Of a stretch of DNA of 64,000 bases, positions 53,913-63,556 are shown piece after piece. Position numbers and translations under genes: made by a program. Each line of letters begins with the position of its first letter. The stretch's first letter is position 1. This DNA is from Metabacillus malikii (lineage in GTDB: Bacteria > Bacillota > Bacilli > Bacillales > Bacillaceae), in NCBI RefSeq assembly GCF_030813355.1, contig NZ_JAUSUD010000004.1, forward strand, positions 124,001 to 188,000, given 5' to 3'. Below the pieces are notes generated by a model, which saw only the letters and a list, made by a program, of their open reading frames with translations, ran no database searches and had not been told where the DNA came from.

Positions 53913-55253
53913 TTAACGGTTACTGCTAACACGTCCGACACCTTTTATTATTGGGAGCAGCTTCCCTTTTTTTCTTTCCTTCGTCATAACAATGCTACTG
54001 ACGACAATTAACTCCGCTAAAATACCCATTGATTGTGCTAACGCTCCAATGATGCCATTCCAATGTGACGCAAACTGAACAGCTATCACTAATACAACAA
54101 GTGTCATCAATAGGTTTGCCGATTGAGAATAAATCGTTACTTTCGTTTGTTTGTGAATCATTAGTAAGCCATTAAAATAATCGACAAATGGAAAAATCAA
54201 TGCCATGAGTAAGAAAAACATTAACACTTGTAGGCTTGCATCAAGCAATCTTCCTGTTACTCCCATGACGTTCTCTAAGAAAAAAGCACCGATTGGAGTA
54301 AAGCAAAAAATAGCTAATAAACTAAATGGAATAAACCCGATAATTAGTGAAAATCGTTTTACTTCTCCTTCATGGTCATCATAAAAGTTTATAACAATTT
54401 GGTGCATATAAGAGAAGAAGCTTAAAAACAACTGAGCAACACTTAATGCAATAGCATAACTGGCGATTGCTAGTTCGATATCCCCTGTTTTCCCTAAAAA
54501 GATGTTGATTGCTGGACCAATCATAACGATAATAACTGATGATAGCATTAATGGACTATAAAATTTAAAGATATACTTCTTTGATTCAATTCGGCTCTTA
54601 TGCCGTTCAGGCATTTTTCGAACTAATGACCTACCTTCAATATAGCTAACGAGCGCTTCAATCATCATTCCAACGAGAAATATGATTGCCCCAGTTTTAC
54701 CGGTAATATGCCCAGTGGAAATGAAAATTAACGATAACAAGTACATCGCCGCAAGCCTTATTGCCATTCCAATCGTTAACCATTTCGTTTGACGATTATA
54801 AATGATGATACCTTGGTTTAAACAGCGTAGTGCTGAAAAAATTGTTACAAAGATTAACACTTGATAAATTTGTTTAATGTAGGCGACCATGTCAGGATTA
54901 GCTCCATAAATAACTGCAAAAATAAAATCGCCGACTGGTGTAAATGCAACTAGGCAGGCAACAACAGTTAAGCTGAGAATAAGATACAAAGTAAATCGTG
55001 ACATTAATTTAAATGAATATGTATCCCGAACAAGTGATGAACACGTTTGCCTGAGCAAGACACCGAGTCGTTCGGTTATTCCAAATAAGCTCATTGCAAT
55101 GGCATAGCTTGCAATAATAAACTCCGAGTTTTCTGCACGAACTAATGTGCTATTTATGATAATATGTGATAATGTCACAAGGCTCGCGGAAAATCCTAAC
55201 GGCAGAAAGAAAAACAACAACGTCCTCGTATCTAAGCCTTCCCGTTTCTCCAT
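53913..55253 (-). CDS. MATE-like (MOP superfamily) membrane exporter
   Basis: 446 residues, about 12 hydrophobic helices. Two halves share AS(Y)AIA-type helices: EFIIASYAIAMSLFGITERLG early and ELAIASYAIALSVAQLFLSF later. It resembles bacillar proteins annotated as multi antimicrobial extrusion protein (MatE); the MATE-specific residues cannot be checked by eye. It probably exports cationic compounds or flips lipids. A start by GGGGAG just before the ATG is tight. A terminator follows the gene. Confidence 0.82.
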   Translation of the reverse strand: MEKREGLDTRTLLFFFLPLGFSASLVTLSHIIINSTLVRAENSEFIIASYAIAMSLFGITERLGVLLRQTCSSLVRDTYSFKLMSRFTLYLILSLTVVACLVAFTPVGDFIFAVIYGANPDMVAYIKQIYQVLIFVTIFSALRCLNQGIIIYNRQTKWLTIGMAIRLAAMYLLSLIFISTGHITGKTGAIIFLVGMMIEALVSYIEGRSLVRKMPERHKSRIESKKYIFKFYSPLMLSSVIIVMIGPAINIFLGKTGDIELAIASYAIALSVAQLFLSFFSYMHQIVINFYDDHEGEVKRFSLIIGFIPFSLLAIFCFTPIGAFFLENVMGVTGRLLDASLQVLMFFLLMALIFPFVDYFNGLLMIHKQTKVTIYSQSANLLMTLVVLVIAVQFASHWNGIIGALAQSMGILAELIVVSSIVMTKERKKGKLLPIIKGVGRVSSNR

Positions 55254-55406
55254 ATTCTCCCCATCATCCTTTGTTTATTTGTTTAGTAAATATTTCGACA
55301 CCCTAAATGTATTATAACGCTAATCGCTTTCATTAGGATGAGTATTTTATAAATATATTAATATTTTATAGAAATAGGATAAAATTTCTATAGTTGAATA
55401 TAAAAA

Positions 55407-55441
55407 AGGCAGCTATCGAGAAGAAAACCCGAATACTGCCT
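55407..55441 (-). terminator. Intrinsic terminator of DUF3231 gene
   Basis: AGGCAG (55407-55412) and CTGCCT (55436-55441), with further inner pairing CGAT/ATTCG, form the stem; read leftward it continues into TTTTTT. Confidence 0.78.
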
Positions 55442-55458
55442 AATATTTATTATGTGAA

Positions 55459-56496
55459 CTATTCTCTCTTATAAGCTTTTGGAGGTGATTCCATCCAACC
55501 TTTATCAATTAATATATTTGCTCCATCATCAACAAATAGACCGATGTTGATTAATGTTCTTCCATACAACAAAGAGATATCCCTTCTACCATTAACTGCT
55601 AGTGAATTTCCAAATGACCTAATCTTCATCGCGAACATGTCAACTTTATGGAATAGCATGATTCGGTCTGAAAATGGTGAAAAGTTTGACGTTGTCACAA
55701 GATGGTCTAAAAATGACGGGGATGGTAAATTTTCTAGATGGAGCTTTTCCATATACTGCTTTAACGCCTTGTCTGTCATGTCTAAACCACGTTTAAACAA
55801 TGCTTTAATTTTATCATCTTTAACCACTTGAGTAAAACCTAATAACAATGCCTTACTTGTCGTGTTATTCTCAATATTATCATATAAATGTGTAATTTCT
55901 AATGCATGTAATGGCCTAATATCACCAACAAAGCCTGCTAGGAAATTTTCCTTTTTAATAAAATCAGTACCATCGGGAATTGGTATTTTTGGTGGCTTAA
56001 CGATTAATTTTTTCTCCATTAATACATTATTAATCTGACCTAATAACACGGTTGTACAATGATTACAATAAATGAAAAACTCTCTTACATCTTCTCGCAT
56101 GACGATGGGAACTGCAATTGCATAAAGGCTCAGTCCCGCCTTAGCGGCATATTTCAAATAATGAACATAAAATTCATCCTGATATAATCGCGGTGCGCCA
56201 AGATTGACATCATCCTCCGAGAACCCTACAGGTATCGGAAAGTTTTCTTGTTTTAGAAATTTTTCGATTCTCTGCATGAAATCTTTACTTAACGCAATTC
56301 CATTTTCCAATAATGTCTTAATATCCTCATCCTCACAATGTTGTAGGAAATATTGTAGGATTTGTACAGACATGCTGTTTCCTGAATAAGTAGCCCATAA
56401 TTTTCCCACCTCAACGGTTGAGAAAGCTTCATTTTCATTCAATTCTTTTGAGCTTATATTAATAGGTTTCATAACGTCCATTGGGTTGAAGTCCAT
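55459..56496 (-). CDS. DUF3231 family protein (two tandem halves)
   Basis: 345 residues of mostly helical sequence. Residues 15-170 and 190-340 look like two copies: SVQILQYFLQHCEDEDIKTL versus SKALLLGFTQVVKDDKIKAL, both followed by a helix containing Lys-Asp and FLKQEN/EKLHLENL-PxP. This is the usual DUF3231 arrangement in bacilli, where these ferritin-like bundles are found in sporulation and stress contexts. Function unknown. RBS AGGGG before ATG. Monocistronic. Confidence 0.86.
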   Translation of the reverse strand: MDFNPMDVMKPINISSKELNENEAFSTVEVGKLWATYSGNSMSVQILQYFLQHCEDEDIKTLLENGIALSKDFMQRIEKFLKQENFPIPVGFSEDDVNLGAPRLYQDEFYVHYLKYAAKAGLSLYAIAVPIVMREDVREFFIYCNHCTTVLLGQINNVLMEKKLIVKPPKIPIPDGTDFIKKENFLAGFVGDIRPLHALEITHLYDNIENNTTSKALLLGFTQVVKDDKIKALFKRGLDMTDKALKQYMEKLHLENLPSPSFLDHLVTTSNFSPFSDRIMLFHKVDMFAMKIRSFGNSLAVNGRRDISLLYGRTLINIGLFVDDGANILIDKGWMESPPKAYKRE

Positions 56497-56875
56497 TTGT
56501 AATCCCCTTTTTCCGCTTTTTTGTTAGGTTTACCTTTTAGGTTCATTTTTATGCTTACTCCTAATGGAATCTAGCTTGAGAATTGAGTGAGAAGTGTTAT
56601 GACTTATTTGCTATATATTGAAATAGTAAGGTTTTTAGACTTATCTATTATTTGTCAAAAAACTGTAAAATATGGTTTGAGCATATTGATCGAGAAACAC
56701 ATATATCCTCGGTAGGAGCTGTTTTACGCAAAGGCTGTGGTCTTTAATTTTTCACGTCTAATCAAATAATTAGTATGAAGCATCCGCTCATTTCACTTGT
56801 TCCGTAAATTAATAAAGAGACCAAATAAATGTTTAATTGGTCTCTCAAAGATTTTTATTCCTTTAGAAAGTTCTG
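56497..56875. other. Spacer between DUF3231 gene and pepF
   Basis: About 380 bp. It contains the pepF terminator (56816-56845) and the DUF3231 upstream region. No other feature supported. Confidence 0.55.
56816..56845 (-). terminator. Intrinsic terminator of pepF
   Basis: AGAGACCAAAT (56816-56826) pairs with AATTGGTCTCT (56835-56845), with one mismatch; read leftward, TTATTAATTT follows. Confidence 0.78.
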
Positions 56876-58675
56876 CTATTTTAAAAGTTCTTCTGTTAGT
56901 CGAAGAAATTCTTCGGCGTCTTTGGCAACTAGTTGTATACCTGCTTCCCAAAACTCTGGCTTTGTTATATCTACTTCTAAATGCTTCATCGCAAGCTCTT
57001 CAACATTCATTGAGCCCGTATCACGTAGTAAGGCAATGTATTTTTCTTCGAATCCATTTGGGTTTTTTAAATACTCACTGTATATGCCAAGACTGAATAA
57101 ATAGCCGAATGTGTACGGAAAGTTGTAAAATGGCACATCATCTATAAAGAAATGAAGCTTACTGCACCAGAAATGTGGATGATAGCTTGATAAGCTTTCT
57201 CCGTATGCTTGTTTTTGTGCATTTACCATCAGTTCGTTAATGCGTTGCTCGCCTACGATGCCATTTGAGCGTTCTTCATAAAATGACTGTTCAAAAATGA
57301 AACGAGCGTGTATGTTTAAAAACATTGCTGTAGCATTTTCAAGCTTTGTATTTAATAAAGTAATTTTTTCTTCCTTCGTCTTAGCATTAGAAATTGTTGC
57401 ATTGCTAATAATTGTTTCAGCGAACGTGCTCGCAGTTTCAGCAACATTCATAGCATAGTGACGATTTAAATTTGGCAAATCTTTCATCACATAGCTATGA
57501 AAAGCATGTCCTAGTTCATGTGCTAATGTACTTGTATCGTTTGATGATCCAGTAAACGTCATAAAAATGCGGGATTCTGCAAATTCAGGTAGTTCTTCAC
57601 AATAGCCACCAGGACGTTTATTTGGACGGTCTTCTGCCTCGACCCAACGGTTTGTTAGCGCATGTTCTGTAAACTCAGCTAGTTTCGGTCCGAATGAAGA
57701 AAAATGTTCAATTACGAAATCACATGCTTCATCATATGTATAACGTGGTGGTTTTACATCACCAATTGCAAGTGGTGCATCCACATCCTGCCATTCTAGC
57801 TGTTCCATACCGAGCAGCTTTGCCTTTCGTTTTAAAAAGTTGAGAAATGGTTGTTTATTGTTTGAAACAGCAGACCACATCGCCTGCAATGTCTGTGCTG
57901 TCATCCTGTTATATTCTAATGGTTCCTCGAGGAAATCCGTTCTGCCATGTGCCTTTTGTAATGTTAACCGATAGCCATCTAAATGATTTAATGTATCGGC
58001 AAAAATAGGCGCATATTTTGACCAGGCTGCTTCCCAGTTTACGAATAATTGCTTTCTAACATCAGGATCTGGGTCAGAATACATTCGATTCATCGCTTGA
58101 CCAACGGAATAATCGATATGCTTACCATCTTTATCTGTAAACGGAATTGTCATGATGGATACAGTTGTATCGTACAATTGACTCCATGCTGATAGGCCAT
58201 CTTTATTTAAATTGGCAATCATTTTTTCCTCTTCTTCTGATAAGAGACGTTTGCCTTTGTCACGGATTTCGTTTAATGCAAAAGATACTTCTGCTAAAGT
58301 ACTATCCTGTAAAAGTGCTTGCCAATCTTCATCACTAATTGCAACTAGCTTTTTAGTAAAGATAGTTGACATATTTTCAAACTCTGTTGATAAATCCATT
58401 ACTTGCCCCATGACAACATTGGCATATTCGTCATTTGTATATGCATCATGCCACATATGTACAAAAGAACCTGCTTGTCCTAGGCCATTTTCAATAATTT
58501 CTTGCTTATGTAAGATTTCTTTTAGATTATCTGCTGTGATGGTTGTCACTTTTTGAATAAGTTGCTGGTAATTCTGAATATCTGTTCTGATTGTTTGTAG
58601 TTTTTCCTGTAACTGTTGTGATTTTGTTCCTCCAGGAAAAACTGCATCTAAATTCCACGTGTTTTCATATTTCAT
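56876..58675 (-). CDS. pepF: Oligoendopeptidase F (M3 family)
   Basis: 599 residues, normal for the family. Zinc-binding motif HELGH in STLAHELGHAFHSYV near residue 388, the downstream Glu in MNVAETASTFAETII, and C-terminal FYNFPYTFGYLFSLGIY are all intact. Degrades short cytosolic peptides; bacillar homologues have been linked with sporulation or pheromone turnover. Start ATG with GGAGTG upstream. Terminator follows. Confidence 0.94.
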   Translation of the reverse strand: MKYENTWNLDAVFPGGTKSQQLQEKLQTIRTDIQNYQQLIQKVTTITADNLKEILHKQEIIENGLGQAGSFVHMWHDAYTNDEYANVVMGQVMDLSTEFENMSTIFTKKLVAISDEDWQALLQDSTLAEVSFALNEIRDKGKRLLSEEEEKMIANLNKDGLSAWSQLYDTTVSIMTIPFTDKDGKHIDYSVGQAMNRMYSDPDPDVRKQLFVNWEAAWSKYAPIFADTLNHLDGYRLTLQKAHGRTDFLEEPLEYNRMTAQTLQAMWSAVSNNKQPFLNFLKRKAKLLGMEQLEWQDVDAPLAIGDVKPPRYTYDEACDFVIEHFSSFGPKLAEFTEHALTNRWVEAEDRPNKRPGGYCEELPEFAESRIFMTFTGSSNDTSTLAHELGHAFHSYVMKDLPNLNRHYAMNVAETASTFAETIISNATISNAKTKEEKITLLNTKLENATAMFLNIHARFIFEQSFYEERSNGIVGEQRINELMVNAQKQAYGESLSSYHPHFWCSKLHFFIDDVPFYNFPYTFGYLFSLGIYSEYLKNPNGFEEKYIALLRDTGSMNVEELAMKHLEVDITKPEFWEAGIQLVAKDAEEFLRLTEELLK

Positions 58676-58843
58676 TTTTTTTTCACTCCTTTTCTGTTGT
58701 GTGACCTCTTTATTATATTAGCAAAACTTTTACATTCTGTTCAGTCGTTACTCTTAAGTTGTAGAATATATTCTACTATTTGTAAATAATTCCTTGTTTT
58801 TTTCTCATAATAACATAAATAAAGTCAGATTGATGGTGAAGAT

Positions 58844-59395
58844 ATGGACAAGGCAGAAAAAGTTGAGAAGGTTGGTAAGTTATTTGATGAATTTCATGAG
58901 CTTCACGAAGTGTATGCGCAGATTTGGTTAGATGAGACTTTTCTACATTGGGATTGGTGGTTATCTGTATTTTTAGCTGTAGGTCCATGGGTCTTTTGGT
59001 TTTTTTACCGGAAGATGGAAAGCACACATCGGCTTCTCTATGCGGGTTTGTTTGTGATGCTCCTATCACTTTGTTTAGACTACACTGGTGCGGCACTTGG
59101 TTTGTGGCATTATTCTGGTAAGGAGACTCCTTCCTTTCCGGCATGGTTACCATTTAATTTTTGTATGATGCCTGTGTGTATTATGTTTCTGATCCAAACA
59201 AAGCCACATATTGCAGCATGGAAAAAGGGGCTGTTTTTTGGTGCACTAACGTCCTATGTTGGTGAACCGTTGTTTGTTTTAGCAGGATATTATATTTTAA
59301 CTGGTTGGAAATATACATATTCATTACCAATTTATGCGTTGATTTACTTGTTTGCAGATTGGTTGACGAAGAGGGAGTCTTTTTCTGAATTGTGA
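58844..59395 (+). CDS. CBO0543-family membrane protein
   Basis: 183 residues, divergent from pepF. N-terminal amphipathic region (KAEKVEKVGKLFDEFHELHE) followed by six helices. The hallmark WDWWLSVFLAVGPWVFW, the charged KETPSFPAWLPFN loop and GALTSYVGEPLFVLAGYY match the CBO0543 family of bacilli and clostridia. Function unknown. RBS GGTGA is modest. Confidence 0.85.
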   Translation: MDKAEKVEKVGKLFDEFHELHEVYAQIWLDETFLHWDWWLSVFLAVGPWVFWFFYRKMESTHRLLYAGLFVMLLSLCLDYTGAALGLWHYSGKETPSFPAWLPFNFCMMPVCIMFLIQTKPHIAAWKKGLFFGALTSYVGEPLFVLAGYYILTGWKYTYSLPIYALIYLFADWLTKRESFSEL

Positions 59396-59596
59396 TGGAA
59401 TGATATTAGTTTGATGAAAAGCACTGTCCTCTTTAGCTGTTTATGTTTTATGTGGATAATCACTGCAATTGACTTTTCCCTTTCGATAAAAAGCAAGGTT
59501 ATGTTAATATGGTGAACTTCATATTAACGGTCAGACCCCCCAACCAGTATAACTTAATAATATTTGTTGAGGAGTCAAACTCCTATATGTCACCAC

Positions 59597-62500
59597 TTAT
59601 TTTTCAAATTTGAACCATGCAAAGTCAAACTTGCTTCCAGGAAGGAAGATGAATGTTAGCTTTTGAAGTCCTGTAAGTTTTTCAATCGTAAATGTGCGTT
59701 CAACATAGTTGTTAGAATAGGTGAATTCAACGAGCTGATTTGATTCGCCTTCTTCATTTGCAGATCGAATATGAATCGTATTTTTATCGATTGGTGAACG
59801 ACCGCATATGGTTAGTTTTGCGGCCCCTTCAATTGTGAAGTCCATTTCATTAAATTGTAGTGAAACGTTATTGCCGATTCCTTCAATTTCATTGGCAGTT
59901 TTAGTAAAGGTGTCTCCATAAATGTAGTCACAGTCAAGTGCGCGATTTTTTGTAAAGGCACGATTTTGTACTTCAAATGTAAAGCCTTTTATATGGATTT
60001 TTTGTTTCAGTACAAAGCTAATGGATGAAATCCCTTTTAATCGTTTAGACAGTTTGTAAGTTTCAGGCTGGTAGACATTCCATTTTGATTCTTTTTGATA
60101 GATGGCATCCGCTACTAATTCACTATCTTCGTCGCCTGGCGTGCCTTCCCATATTTGCAGTGAATATGGCTCGCTATCTAATGCGAAAATTGGAATAGTA
60201 ATTGTATCCGAGCCATAAGGACCAAAATTAATATTGTGAAAACTTACCTGTGTTTCGCCATCTCGACTTGTGGCGATGCCACGCTCATTACCGTTGCCAA
60301 CATCTCCTTTACTGTCGTCGTAAAGGCCAGCAGAAATGAATTCGTATGGGTTTTTATATGCTGTCCCAAGACCTGTCGCTTTGCATTCAATTTGTGATAT
60401 AAGTCTTATTTTATTACTGCCATTTTTACTAACACAGCGAATGCGAAATTCGCCATCGCCAATCGCAGTTATTTTAGCTGTGAGGCCATTTGCGTCCACT
60501 TTAGCAATGTTTGAGATAATTCCCGCATCGTTGACAACGCTCCATTCAACCTCTCTGTAAGTAGTATCTACTGGTGATAGCAATGCTTGAACCGTTATTT
60601 CAGTTTTCGACTTATTGAAATACAGACCATCCTGACTAATGATGTTGATTTTACGAAGTGGGATTTCGTCAACCTGACCTAAAAGAATATTTGCCGGTTG
60701 ATTTTTTAATGAAGTAGAAATACCGACTAGTTGTTCTCTTGGTGCTTCGACCGCTTCTAGCTGAATCATCTTTGATGCCATTCCCTTTGAGGTTACTTCA
60801 ACTTGAATCTGGCCAGCCTCTGTTGTCGAAGCTATGATGGCCATTAGTTTACCGCTGAATAATCGTCTGCTTGTTCCTTTGTATTGGTCATAGTCTGTAC
60901 TATCGCCATTGTCTAAACCGACTAAACGTCCTGCCCCAGTGACATTGACATTGACGCGGTTGTTTGCATTTTCCACAGAAATACCGTGTTCATCAACCAT
61001 TGTTATTTCTACAAACAGCAGGTCAGTTCCGTTTGCGATAAGGTGATTTTTATCTGTTTGTAAACGAATTTGTTTCGGGTCGGTGAAAGATTTTTTCACA
61101 GCAGTCGCGATGATTTGATTTATTTCATCATAGGCGATAGCTTTGAGCTCTCCTGCTTCATAGGGGACTTTCCATGTAGCTACTAACTCTGTCCCCTTTT
61201 CATGGTCAATCAGATGTGTTCCTATTTTGTTACCATTTAGATAAAGTTCAATTTTCGGTGCATTTGAACAAACACGAACATCTATCATTTGCCCTTCATT
61301 AAAATCCCAATACGGGAACAAATGAACCATTGGATTTGTTTTATAATCAGTCCATGCAGCCTGGTAAATGAAGAATGAATCTTTTTTGAATGTTGCTGTA
61401 TCGATTTGTCCGAAGTACGAGTTCTTTGTATGGTATGGTGTTGGTTCGCCTATGTAGTCAAATCCTGTCCAAATAAATTGACCGAGTGAAAATGGGGTAT
61501 CACGTTCAGCTATTATACATGCTTCGGCTGATTTGGCACCCCAGCTAGTCGTACTGTTTCCTAATGCAGAGCATTGTTCATCATCGTCTGTTAAAATCGG
61601 TTGATCATAGGGAAAGTGATAAATTCCTCTACTTTGTACGACAGAAGCAGTTTCACTTCCATATATAATCCAGTCCGGATGTTCTTGATGATGCTGTTCA
61701 TAATATTTTTCTGCATAGTTGTAGCCAGCTAGCTTGACGATATCGGCACATTTTTGGGCATTTTCCCATGGCATATAGTTTGAACCTATTGTAACAGGTG
61801 CGTTACGCTTAGGATCAAATTCATGGACATAGTCGATTAGCTGTTTTGTCACCTGTTGGCCGCGGTCATCGGCATGTGTATCATAGATTTCATTGCCGAT
61901 ACTCCACATGAGTAAGCTTGGGTGGTTACGGTCACGTTCTACCCAGCTTTTCACATCGTTACGTGCCCATTGTTTGAAAAAGCGTGCGTAATCATACGGT
62001 GTTTTCGAACGTTCCCACATATCAAAGGCTTCGGATACGATAAAAAAGCCCATTTCATCGGCTAAATCCATTAATTCGACTGCCGGCATGTTATGGGCAG
62101 TTCGGATTGCATTGACACCCATTTCCTTTAAAATGTTTAGCCTTCTTTGTAGTGCGGCCTTATTGAAGGCCGCACCTAATGCGCCAAGATCATGGTGTTC
62201 ACAAACACCATTCAATTTCATTTTTTTACCATTTAGATATAAACCCTCATCTGGATTAAGGTCAATTGTTCTAAACCCTATATTTTGTTCGATAACCTCT
62301 ATTACTTCTTCTTGCTGTTTTCGCTTTACTAGTTTTGTGACGAGTTTATAAAGACTTGGTTCGGCTATGCTCCATAGCTTCGGTTTTGTGACAAAAAGAG
62401 TTTGCTCGTTAACTGTGTTAGTGTCATTGGTAGCTGAAATCGTTTCAGAAATTGTTGTAATCGGTTGGTCTTTGTCATATATTGTATGGCTGAGTACTAG

Positions 62501-63031
62501 CTCTTCAGACACTTTCAAGTTAGCATCGATGTCTATTTGCCAGTTATCATGTTCAAGCTTTTTCGTTGTTACATAGACACCATTTGTTACTATATAACTT
62601 GTTTCTCTTGTTTTTAAGTATACACTTCGATATATGCCAGCCCCTGAGTACCAGCGACTGTTCGGACTTTGATGAACGACTTTGACGATGATTTCGTTTT
62701 CACCTTCAGTTAGTGCAGCTGTAATGTTGTGCTCAAATGAGGAATAACCATATTTCCATTCCCCGACAAGTGTTCCATTAACGTATACAGTAGAATCCAT
62801 GTAGACACCATCAAACGCTATTAGGACTTCTTCTATATCTTTTGACCAGATAAACTGTTTCCGGTACCAGCCAATACTGTCTTCATATAAATTAGTTGTA
62901 TCGTATATTAACCAGTCATGCGGAAGATCAATCGGTTCGAATGTTAACGTTTCCAAAGAAGGTGTCTCTAAGGAGCTTTTTGCAAATTGCCACCCATTGT
63001 TAAACAAGATTTTTTGATTCACTATTCTCAT
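59597..63031 (-). CDS. Glycoside hydrolase family 2 beta-galactosidase, large form
   Basis: About 1141-1144 residues. Sugar-binding domain 10-165, immunoglobulin-like domain 175-260, TIM barrel 262-560 with acid/base Glu381 (WSIGNEIYD) and nucleophile Glu460 (YGSETAS), DUF4982-like region 590-650, then Ig/BIG-like modules and two C-terminal carbohydrate-binding-like domains (about 890-1010 and 1015-1144). No signal peptide, so intracellular, although such added domains suggest large substrates. The ATG at 63031 overlaps the only ribosome binding site (AAAGG); GTG at 63022, 9 nt after it, is an equally good or better start. An inverted repeat CGACT...AGTCG followed by T is just upstream. Confidence 0.92.
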   Translation of the reverse strand: MRIVNQKILFNNGWQFAKSSLETPSLETLTFEPIDLPHDWLIYDTTNLYEDSIGWYRKQFIWSKDIEEVLIAFDGVYMDSTVYVNGTLVGEWKYGYSSFEHNITAALTEGENEIIVKVVHQSPNSRWYSGAGIYRSVYLKTRETSYIVTNGVYVTTKKLEHDNWQIDIDANLKVSEELVLSHTIYDKDQPITTISETISATNDTNTVNEQTLFVTKPKLWSIAEPSLYKLVTKLVKRKQQEEVIEVIEQNIGFRTIDLNPDEGLYLNGKKMKLNGVCEHHDLGALGAAFNKAALQRRLNILKEMGVNAIRTAHNMPAVELMDLADEMGFFIVSEAFDMWERSKTPYDYARFFKQWARNDVKSWVERDRNHPSLLMWSIGNEIYDTHADDRGQQVTKQLIDYVHEFDPKRNAPVTIGSNYMPWENAQKCADIVKLAGYNYAEKYYEQHHQEHPDWIIYGSETASVVQSRGIYHFPYDQPILTDDDEQCSALGNSTTSWGAKSAEACIIAERDTPFSLGQFIWTGFDYIGEPTPYHTKNSYFGQIDTATFKKDSFFIYQAAWTDYKTNPMVHLFPYWDFNEGQMIDVRVCSNAPKIELYLNGNKIGTHLIDHEKGTELVATWKVPYEAGELKAIAYDEINQIIATAVKKSFTDPKQIRLQTDKNHLIANGTDLLFVEITMVDEHGISVENANNRVNVNVTGAGRLVGLDNGDSTDYDQYKGTSRRLFSGKLMAIIASTTEAGQIQVEVTSKGMASKMIQLEAVEAPREQLVGISTSLKNQPANILLGQVDEIPLRKINIISQDGLYFNKSKTEITVQALLSPVDTTYREVEWSVVNDAGIISNIAKVDANGLTAKITAIGDGEFRIRCVSKNGSNKIRLISQIECKATGLGTAYKNPYEFISAGLYDDSKGDVGNGNERGIATSRDGETQVSFHNINFGPYGSDTITIPIFALDSEPYSLQIWEGTPGDEDSELVADAIYQKESKWNVYQPETYKLSKRLKGISSISFVLKQKIHIKGFTFEVQNRAFTKNRALDCDYIYGDTFTKTANEIEGIGNNVSLQFNEMDFTIEGAAKLTICGRSPIDKNTIHIRSANEEGESNQLVEFTYSNNYVERTFTIEKLTGLQKLTFIFLPGSKFDFAWFKFEK

Positions 63032-63057
63032 CCTTTGCCGTGTTATAACGAAAAAAT

Positions 63058-63073
63058 CGACTTTATTTAGTCG
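63058..63073. promoter_or_regulatory. Inverted repeat upstream of the beta-galactosidase
   Basis: CGACT-N6-AGTCG, followed leftward by ATTTTTT. It could be an operator or a small attenuator hairpin between promoter and gene. Nothing decides between them. Confidence 0.4.
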
Positions 63074-63156
63074 TTAAATTAATGGTTCTACGTGATAAGC
63101 ATTTTTCCTTTAATTAATGTGATAGAATTTTATCTTTTAAGGATGTGCGTGTTGAT

Positions 63157-63436
63157 ATGTTGATTTTAGTTTTCATCGCAATAGGAATAGCAATATTTTT
63201 GATTATTGTATTGATAGCTTTGAAGAAGATTGTACCTGAAAAAAAGTAAAGTATTACTTTATTGTTTTTACCGTGTAACTGTTGGTAGCACATCGACAAT
63301 CATCATTAGCATTTTTATCGGTGGCTGGCGTGGAATGGGCTACGGGATTATTGGGGTAACATTCTTTATTGGTACGATTTTGGGTGGGGTCATTCATAGT
63401 TTGTTACATTCCTTCTTGGAGAAAACAAAGGCTTAG
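63157..63436 (+). pseudogene. YesK-like membrane protein gene, frameshifted
   Basis: Two overlapping reading frames look like one gene. Frame one (63157-63249) gives MLILVFIAIGIAIFLIIVLI ALKKIVPEKK and stops. Frame two (open from about 63230 to 63436) continues KVLLYCFYRVTVGST, IIISIFIGGWRGMGYGIIGV, TFFIGTILGGVIHSLLH. Joined they would make a ~90-residue protein with three helices and the GGWxGMGxGIIG motif of YesK-like proteins. The frames meet at a run of seven A; removing one A restores one frame. Could be a real mutation, a sequencing error, or slippage. The AAGGA upstream is weak. Confidence 0.55.
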
Positions 63437-63515
63437 CAATCTTTGGAATTGAGGTGGTTGCTATGTTTTGGGCTAGCAATTTAGTCTAATTGTTATTTGT
63501 TATAGATATTGTTTC

Positions 63516-63546
63516 AAGAGGTTGGAACAGTTTGACCCAACCTCTT
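63516..63546. terminator. Hairpin after the ABC-F gene
   Basis: AAGAGGTTGG (63516-63525) and CCAACCTCTT (63537-63546) form a 10-bp stem between two convergent genes. Neither side has a clear T-run, so it is a weak terminator or simply a hairpin. Confidence 0.55.
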
Positions 63547-63556
63547 AAAACTTTAC

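Noticed and set aside
53779-53913. Longer N-terminus for the MBL-fold protein
   Set aside because: It would read through a strong intrinsic terminator and the end of the previous gene; the ATG at 53778 has a good ribosome binding site.
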